Positions 5,949 through 9,857 of a stretch of DNA of 9,857 nucleotides are shown here, piece after piece (within the stretch, counting starts at the first letter, position 1; each line of letters starts with the position of its first letter). The notes under the pieces were generated by a model. That model did not search any database and was not told the DNA's origin. It saw only the letters and a list, made by a program, of their open reading frames with translations. The position numbers and the translations under genes are program-made. Source of the stretch: Promethearchaeota archaeon (GTDB lineage: Archaea > Asgardarchaeota > Lokiarchaeia > Sigynarchaeales > SOKP01); contig JAEOTJ010000259.1 in NCBI GenBank assembly GCA_016839905.1, positions 1 through 9,857 of the forward strand, written 5' to 3'.

Positions 5949-5978
5949 ACCAATCGTTGATAAACACGGGAGATTGGT
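5949..5978. terminator. Hairpin between converging genes
   Basis: ACCAATC (5949-5955) and GATTGGT (5972-5978) are perfect 7-bp arms around a 16-base loop, immediately past the stop of the minus-strand seven-TM gene (TAA at 5986-5988) and 88 bases past the FAH-family stop. A smaller one, GTCAT-AATC-ATGAC (5937-5950), adjoins it. It could serve as a 3'-end structure for either transcript; no T-run follows, so the termination role is weak. Confidence 0.3.
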
Positions 5979-5985
5979 TGATGTA

Positions 5986-6669
5986 TTACTTTAAAAGGAA
6001 TCCTTTCAAGATAAACACCAATCCAATGTTAAATGAACCGATTCCCAGAATTTCGACAATTGGTGATGAGATCATTCCACCAATCAAGTTCAGGATGATC
6101 CCTATTATGTTGATTACCGTGCCGATGAAAAAGAAAATAACCCTTTTCCTAACGAGCCCCTCAGTCTTTCTTGTTATCAACCCGTACTTGAACAACACGA
6201 AGATGAAGATGAATAACCTCCATATATTGACGAATATGAACCACAGAGTCGGTGTTTCCGTATCCACGATGCCCTTCGACAACTGTTCCATATTAAGGGT
6301 AGGAATCCAAATGAAATAACCGATGATGGAGATACCGAAAAAGATCGCCATCGGAACTAGGTAATTTTTCGTCATAACTTTCTTTTCCCCCTCTTCCAAG
6401 ACAAATACTGTCATCATCAACGATATGAAACCGAAGTTGTATAAAACGTGTGCTGAGATCATCAACGGAATGATGAGAGTGGGTGCGAACTCCAAGAAGT
6501 GATAAATGGTATACACTAAGAAACCGATCGATACGGAACTAAAAAAAAGAGCAAACCATCGGTTCAACCAATATTCAGGATTCTTTTTTAATTCAATGCG
6601 GGAAGCGACCAGACCTAGGATTGCGGTGATGATCGCCGTGATGATCTTTATAATATTTAACGGATCCAT
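5986..6669 (-). CDS. Seven-transmembrane protein of unknown function
   Basis: The 227-residue product is nearly all membrane, with segments at about 4-22, 38-58, 64-91, 104-123, 141-160, 176-198 and 202-223, and short charged loops (RIELKKNPEYW 24-34, EEGEKKVMTKN 92-102, RKTEGLVRKR 167-176). There is no soluble domain. The layout resembles the seven-TM sensor heads found at the N-termini of some histidine kinases, but here no kinase or other output domain follows, and the frame ends at a proper stop. The family assignment is not certain. Composition is distinct: three sampled 60-base lines hold 22-25 G+C (37-42%), against 14-16 in lines of the LRR-TIR and radical SAM genes, and ATC is favoured for isoleucine where neighbours use ATT/ATA. 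This suggests recent transfer or a different expression class. A box reading ATATAAC lies about 25-30 bases before the ATG. Confidence 0.8.
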   Translation of the reverse strand: MDPLNIIKIITAIITAILGLVASRIELKKNPEYWLNRWFALFFSSVSIGFLVYTIYHFLEFAPTLIIPLMISAHVLYNFGFISLMMTVFVLEEGEKKVMTKNYLVPMAIFFGISIIGYFIWIPTLNMEQLSKGIVDTETPTLWFIFVNIWRLFIFIFVLFKYGLITRKTEGLVRKRVIFFFIGTVINIIGIILNLIGGMISSPIVEILGIGSFNIGLVFILKGFLLK

Positions 6670-6733
6670 TTTATTTCACATTTAAAATATGTTATATTCT
6701 TTATCATCAATAACAATATTAAATTTAATATAT

Positions 6734-6745
6734 ATCATATATGAT
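6734..6745. promoter_or_regulatory. Possible operator palindrome upstream of the seven-TM gene
   Basis: ATCATATATGAT is a perfect 12-base palindrome 65 bases before the seven-TM start. It is the right size and shape for a dimeric regulator, but it is A/T-dominated and may be chance. Confidence 0.2.
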
Positions 6746-6873
6746 TTAACCTTTTTAACCATTACAAAAAATCGACAATCCTAAAATACAAGAATTAGAC
6801 TAATTTAAGACAGTACGGGATGATTAAAAGGCAAAGTAAAGAATATCCCTTATATTTCCTCTAATAAGAAGGA

Positions 6874-6891
6874 ACATTTTTACAAAAATGT
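6874..6891 (-). terminator. Hairpin downstream of the radical SAM gene
   Basis: ACATTTTT-AC-AAAAATGT is a perfect 8-bp inverted repeat with a 2-base loop, about 40 bases past the stop of the radical SAM gene on the minus strand. The arms themselves present T-runs on both strands. It is a plausible 3'-end signal. The rest of the 260-base gap 6670-6929 shows only the seven-TM promoter and a 12-base palindrome. Confidence 0.35.
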
Positions 6892-6929
6892 ATGTTTTTA
6901 ATCTTTTAAATTCTTATCAATGTAATGTA

Positions 6930-8024
6930 TTATAATTTTTTACAATATTCCATTAACCAATTATTAGAATATTGAAAAAATGTATTATAAGATTCACAAA
7001 AATATGATTTTTCATTGTTTTGATTATCAGAAAAGATTCTATCCTTGATACAGCCCCCATAACATAATTCTAACCATCTACATTTAATGCATTCATTAGA
7101 TAAATTTAATTTTAATGAACCAAATTGATTAGTTCTTTTATTTTTTATAATAGATAAATTTTCTTCAAGTAGATTTCCGAGTTTAAATTTATTTTTAACG
7201 AAAAAATCGCAAGGATACACATCTCCATTCCATTCAACTAGTAGATACTCAGCACATTTTTTTTCAAAAGTGCAATAACTTTTAGGATATTTTAAATAAT
7301 GAGCAATGATAGAATTAAATAATCTTATCGAAGCTTTGTTTGGCTCTTTTTTCCATTCATCAAAGAGATTACATAAAAAATTACCATATTGCGCTGCATT
7401 TATGGAAAATGAAGTTTTTTTTCCTTGATGGTCAGCTTCAAGAGCAGGGATAAATTGTAAATTAAAAAACTCATTATCAATAAAGAAATTATATAATTCC
7501 TTCACGCGATTTACATTGGCTTTACTAATAACACATAAAATGTTAAATTCGACATTATTTCGTTTAAAACAATCTACAGCATTCATTACTTTTTCCCATA
7601 CTGATTTATCACCAATACTCTTTCTATATCGATTATGGATTCCTTTAGGTCCATCAAGACTTAAACCGACCAAGAATCGATATTCATAAAAGAATTTACA
7701 CCATTCATCATTAATGAGAATTCCATTTGTTTGCAAAGCATTTCCAATAACTTGGCCGGGATTACCATATTTTTGCTGAAATAAAATGGCTTTTTTAAAA
7801 AAGTTTAGTCCCACTAAGGTTGGTTCTCCTCCCTGCCATCCAAAAATGGATTCATCTAGGCGAAATTTTAAGAATTGAGAGATTATTCTTTCTAAAACTT
7901 TATCGCTCATTCGAGGGTGTGCCGTTTTAGGATATTCCTCCACCACTCTTAAATAAAAACAATATTTGCATTTTAAATTACAATCAAATGAAACTGGTTT
8001 AATTAATAATTGAAAAGGCTTCAT
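6930..8024 (-). CDS. Anaerobic sulfatase-maturating enzyme (radical SAM, SPASM domain)
   Basis: anSME oxidises the active-site Cys or Ser of a sulfatase to C-alpha-formylglycine, using S-adenosylmethionine and three [4Fe-4S] clusters, without oxygen. The 364-residue protein carries the radical SAM motif CNLKCKYC with Cys15, Cys19 and Cys22, followed by GWQGGEPTL (62-70), the SAM-binding glycine/glutamate motif. The C-terminal SPASM domain keeps eight cysteines: 251, 257, 272, 312, 315, 321, 325 and 343. Their spacings (6, 15, 40, 3, 6, 4, 18) agree closely with the crystallised Clostridium perfringens enzyme as I remember it. Asp273 in YPCDFF matches the proposed catalytic base there. The gene is divergent from a Cys-type sulfatase 60 bases away, the expected partner. 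The ATG at 8022-8024 gives the canonical MKPFQLLIKP beginning. Confidence in family is high; the substrate is inferred from context. Confidence 0.95.
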   Translation of the reverse strand: MKPFQLLIKPVSFDCNLKCKYCFYLRVVEEYPKTAHPRMSDKVLERIISQFLKFRLDESIFGWQGGEPTLVGLNFFKKAILFQQKYGNPGQVIGNALQTNGILINDEWCKFFYEYRFLVGLSLDGPKGIHNRYRKSIGDKSVWEKVMNAVDCFKRNNVEFNILCVISKANVNRVKELYNFFIDNEFFNLQFIPALEADHQGKKTSFSINAAQYGNFLCNLFDEWKKEPNKASIRLFNSIIAHYLKYPKSYCTFEKKCAEYLLVEWNGDVYPCDFFVKNKFKLGNLLEENLSIIKNKRTNQFGSLKLNLSNECIKCRWLELCYGGCIKDRIFSDNQNNEKSYFCESYNTFFQYSNNWLMEYCKKL

Positions 8025-8084
8025 TATATTAATATAAAAGATAATTAATCATATTAATTTTGATTCAATTTATTATTTATTATC
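8025..8084. promoter_or_regulatory. Shared promoter region of maturase and sulfatase
   Basis: Only 60 bases, over 85% A/T, separate the two starts, so both promoters must overlap here and the genes are probably co-regulated. Several TATA-like strings occur on each strand (such as TTTATATTAATATA facing the maturase), and I cannot choose among them. No Shine-Dalgarno is visible for either gene. Confidence 0.4.
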
Positions 8085-9623
8085 ATGAAAGAAAAAATGA
8101 ATGTATTATATATAATAACCGATCAACAGCGTGCCGATCATCTAAGCTGTGCTGGAAATCCTGATTTAAAGACACCAAATCTTGATGCTCTTGCAAATGA
8201 TGGGATCAGGTTTACAAATTGTTTTTGTTCAAATCCAATGTGCATGCCTAATAGAGCCTCTTTTTTTACTGGGAAATATCCTAGCTTGCATGGATTACGA
8301 TGTAATGGAATCAATTTAAATCCAGAAATACCAACAATAACTAATACATTACATGATGCTGGTTATCATACGATTTCTATAGGAAAGATACATTTAAATT
8401 GGTATGCTATGGGATATCATAGGAAACATAAATCAGTAGAATGTTTACCTGATTGGTTATATAAAAAGAAAGAGAATCGTCCTAAAATCCCAATACCTTA
8501 TTATGGTTTAGATGAGGTTGAAATAACAATTGGACATGGGGATGCATTAGGAGGGCATTATATGGATTGGATTGAGGAAAAAGCACCTAGAATGCTTAAT
8601 TCGTTAATTGATAGATCTGTAAAATTATTTGAGCAGATGTATTATGACACTCCATTATCAGAAGATTTATATCAAACTAGTTATATTACAGAAAGGACTA
8701 TTGCCTTTCTTGAGAGATATTCTAAAGGAGAATATGAAAATAAACCTTTTTTCATGCATTGCTCATACCCAGACCCGCATCACCCCGTGTGTCCTCCATC
8801 ACCCTATAAAGAAATGTATAACCCTGAAGACCTTACCTTATCTTCAGCATTTAATGAGTCTCTTGAGGAGCATCCATTTATTGGACCTTATTTAAAAGAT
8901 CCGGTCTTTTCAAGATTAGTACTTCATAAATCAACAGAGGAGGAAGTACGAAAATTTTTATCATATACTTATGGAGCTTTGACCATGATTGATCATGGAG
9001 TAGGTAAAATTTTAGAAGCGTTAAAATCATTAGGTCTTGAAAAAAATACCATGGTTATTTTCACAAGTGATCATGGAGATCTTGGTGGAGATTACAAACT
9101 TTTATTAAAAGGACCTGCTCACTACAAAGGGCTTTTAAATATTCCCTTAATATGGAAGGTTCCTGGTCTTACAAAACAAAATGCTATTACTGAAGCCCTT
9201 GCCTCCACTATCGATATTCCAATCACTATATTAAAGTTGTTGAATATTAATCCAAAAAAATATCCTCCAGAAATGCAAGGTTATGATTTAAGTCCAATTC
9301 TTAAAAATCCAGGAGAAAGAGTTAGAGATCATGTAATTATTGAAGAAGATGAAGAACTTCCAAGAATGCAAAGAGATAAAGATATTAAAATTCGAATTAG
9401 GACCTTAATCACGGAGTATAATAATTCTTTATACAGATTAACAATAAGCCAAGGAGATGATGATCATGGGGATCTTATAAATTTAAATGATGATCCATTA
9501 GAAATTAATAACTTATGGAACAATCCCGAATCAAAAAATCTACGATTTGACCTTTTAAATAAATTAATCCAGGAAGTATTAAAAATACAAAGTCGTTTCC
9601 CAGAGAAGCAAGCTTTAACTTAA
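8085..9623 (+). CDS. Cys-type sulfatase (alkaline phosphatase superfamily)
   Basis: A type I sulfatase that hydrolyses a sulfate ester after its key cysteine becomes formylglycine. The 512-residue product starts with strand and metal motif NVLYIITDQQR (Asp13, Gln14). The activation motif is CMPNRASFFTGK (53-64), with Cys53 the predicted formylglycine and Arg57 its partner. Further conserved parts are GKIHL (100-104), HCSYPDPHHP with His232/His233, FTSDHGDLGG with metal ligands Asp329 and His330, and LLKGPAHYKG with Lys342. There is no signal peptide or lipobox, unlike most secreted bacterial sulfatases, so the enzyme should be cytosolic and meet the maturase there. Substrate unknown: the overall form is that of choline-sulfatase and phosphonate monoesterase relatives. 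ATG 8085 and ATG 8097 differ by four residues and both are possible. A T-rich terminator follows the stop. Confidence 0.93.
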   Translation: MKEKMNVLYIITDQQRADHLSCAGNPDLKTPNLDALANDGIRFTNCFCSNPMCMPNRASFFTGKYPSLHGLRCNGINLNPEIPTITNTLHDAGYHTISIGKIHLNWYAMGYHRKHKSVECLPDWLYKKKENRPKIPIPYYGLDEVEITIGHGDALGGHYMDWIEEKAPRMLNSLIDRSVKLFEQMYYDTPLSEDLYQTSYITERTIAFLERYSKGEYENKPFFMHCSYPDPHHPVCPPSPYKEMYNPEDLTLSSAFNESLEEHPFIGPYLKDPVFSRLVLHKSTEEEVRKFLSYTYGALTMIDHGVGKILEALKSLGLEKNTMVIFTSDHGDLGGDYKLLLKGPAHYKGLLNIPLIWKVPGLTKQNAITEALASTIDIPITILKLLNINPKKYPPEMQGYDLSPILKNPGERVRDHVIIEEDEELPRMQRDKDIKIRIRTLITEYNNSLYRLTISQGDDDHGDLINLNDDPLEINNLWNNPESKNLRFDLLNKLIQEVLKIQSRFPEKQALT

Positions 9624-9653
9624 AAATTTAGCACAATCCAGGTCTGAGCTTAA

Positions 9654-9666
9654 TTTTATTTTTTTA
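9654..9666 (+). terminator. T-run terminator of the sulfatase gene
   Basis: A TTTTATTTTTTTA string about 30 bases after the sulfatase stop, with no GC stem, fits the oligo-T pattern seen after the other genes. Confidence 0.45.
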
Positions 9667-9857
9667 TAAAAATACTCGGTACTGTTAAGGAGGGGGATGA
9701 ATTTTGCATAAATCAATAATTCCCCACCCTTTCTTACTTTTTAAGACTCATCCCCTTATCTATATTTAGATGAATGATAACCAAATTCATCCATACCGTA
9801 GGGACTACGGGAATTCACGCTTGTGGAGATTGTGTAAGACGCCCCTTAAGGGGGTGC
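9667..9857. other. Structured, GC-richer end of window, unassigned
   Basis: Several inverted repeats crowd here: GGATGAATTT (9695-9704) with AAATTCATCC (9783-9792); GGGGATGA (9693-9700) with TCATCCCC (9748-9755); a local GATGAAT/ATTCATC (9769-9775 with 9785-9791); a perfect 6-bp hairpin CCGTAG-GGA-CTACGG (9796-9810); and the palindrome CCCCTTAAGGGG (9842-9853). A purine run AAGGAGGGGG (9687-9696) looks like a Shine-Dalgarno but leads only to a four-codon frame. From ATG 9770 a frame stays open to the edge (29 codons, MNDNQIHPYR...), not recognised. It may be an RNA gene, or a regulatory leader of a gene beyond the edge. Confidence 0.35.

Noticed and set aside
5957..6319. Plus-strand 120-codon frame overlapping the seven-TM gene
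   Set aside because: Antisense shadow: the minus-strand frame has clear membrane-protein periodicity and a complete start, while this one has no family features.
8629..8895. 88-codon plus-strand frame inside the sulfatase gene
   Set aside because: Different-frame shadow of a gene with full sulfatase motifs across this region.
9687..9714. Small gene after the AAGGAGGGGG run
   Set aside because: The ATG that follows gives only M-N-F-A before a stop.

Overview
The window is an AT-rich stretch of what looks like an archaeal chromosome. Genes are mostly solitary, divergent or convergent. Several starts have an A/T-rich TATA-like box about 25-30 bases upstream with little or no leader. Stops are followed by plain T-runs rather than GC hairpins. 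A soluble leucine-rich-repeat (LRR) protein, stand-alone polytopic membrane proteins and a strongly mixed base composition would fit an Asgard (Lokiarchaeia-like) archaeon. That placement is inference; no single marker here proves it.

Layout. 2-109: tail of an unidentified gene. 194-1223: divergent msrA and msrB, the two stereospecific methionine sulfoxide reductases, both without the usual resolving cysteine. 1394-2296: six-TM protein of unknown function. 2297-2898: gene-free, containing repeat copy A. 2899-4554: cytosolic LRR-TIR protein with a plausible NADase-type glutamate. 4555-5174: gene-free, containing a GC-rich palindrome beside a tRNA T-arm-like string, a 60-nt palindrome and repeat copy B. 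5190-5861: FAHD1-like fumarylacetoacetate hydrolase family enzyme whose promoter lies at the end of repeat B. 5986-6669: seven-TM protein of visibly different base composition. 6930-8024 and 8085-9623: divergent anaerobic sulfatase-maturating radical SAM enzyme and its Cys-type sulfatase. 9624-9857: T-rich terminator followed by a GC-richer, hairpin-rich stretch running off the window.

How genes fit together. MsrA and MsrB together repair both methionine sulfoxide epimers. The radical SAM enzyme is expected to convert Cys53 of the neighbouring sulfatase to formylglycine; neither protein has an export signal, so the pair should work in the cytosol. The LRR-TIR gene is the best candidate for an uncharacterised system: it has sensor-like repeats plus a TIR effector, and lies between two direct copies of a 130-bp noncoding repeat (97/130 identical, gap-free, 2480 bp apart), as if it were an accessory cassette.
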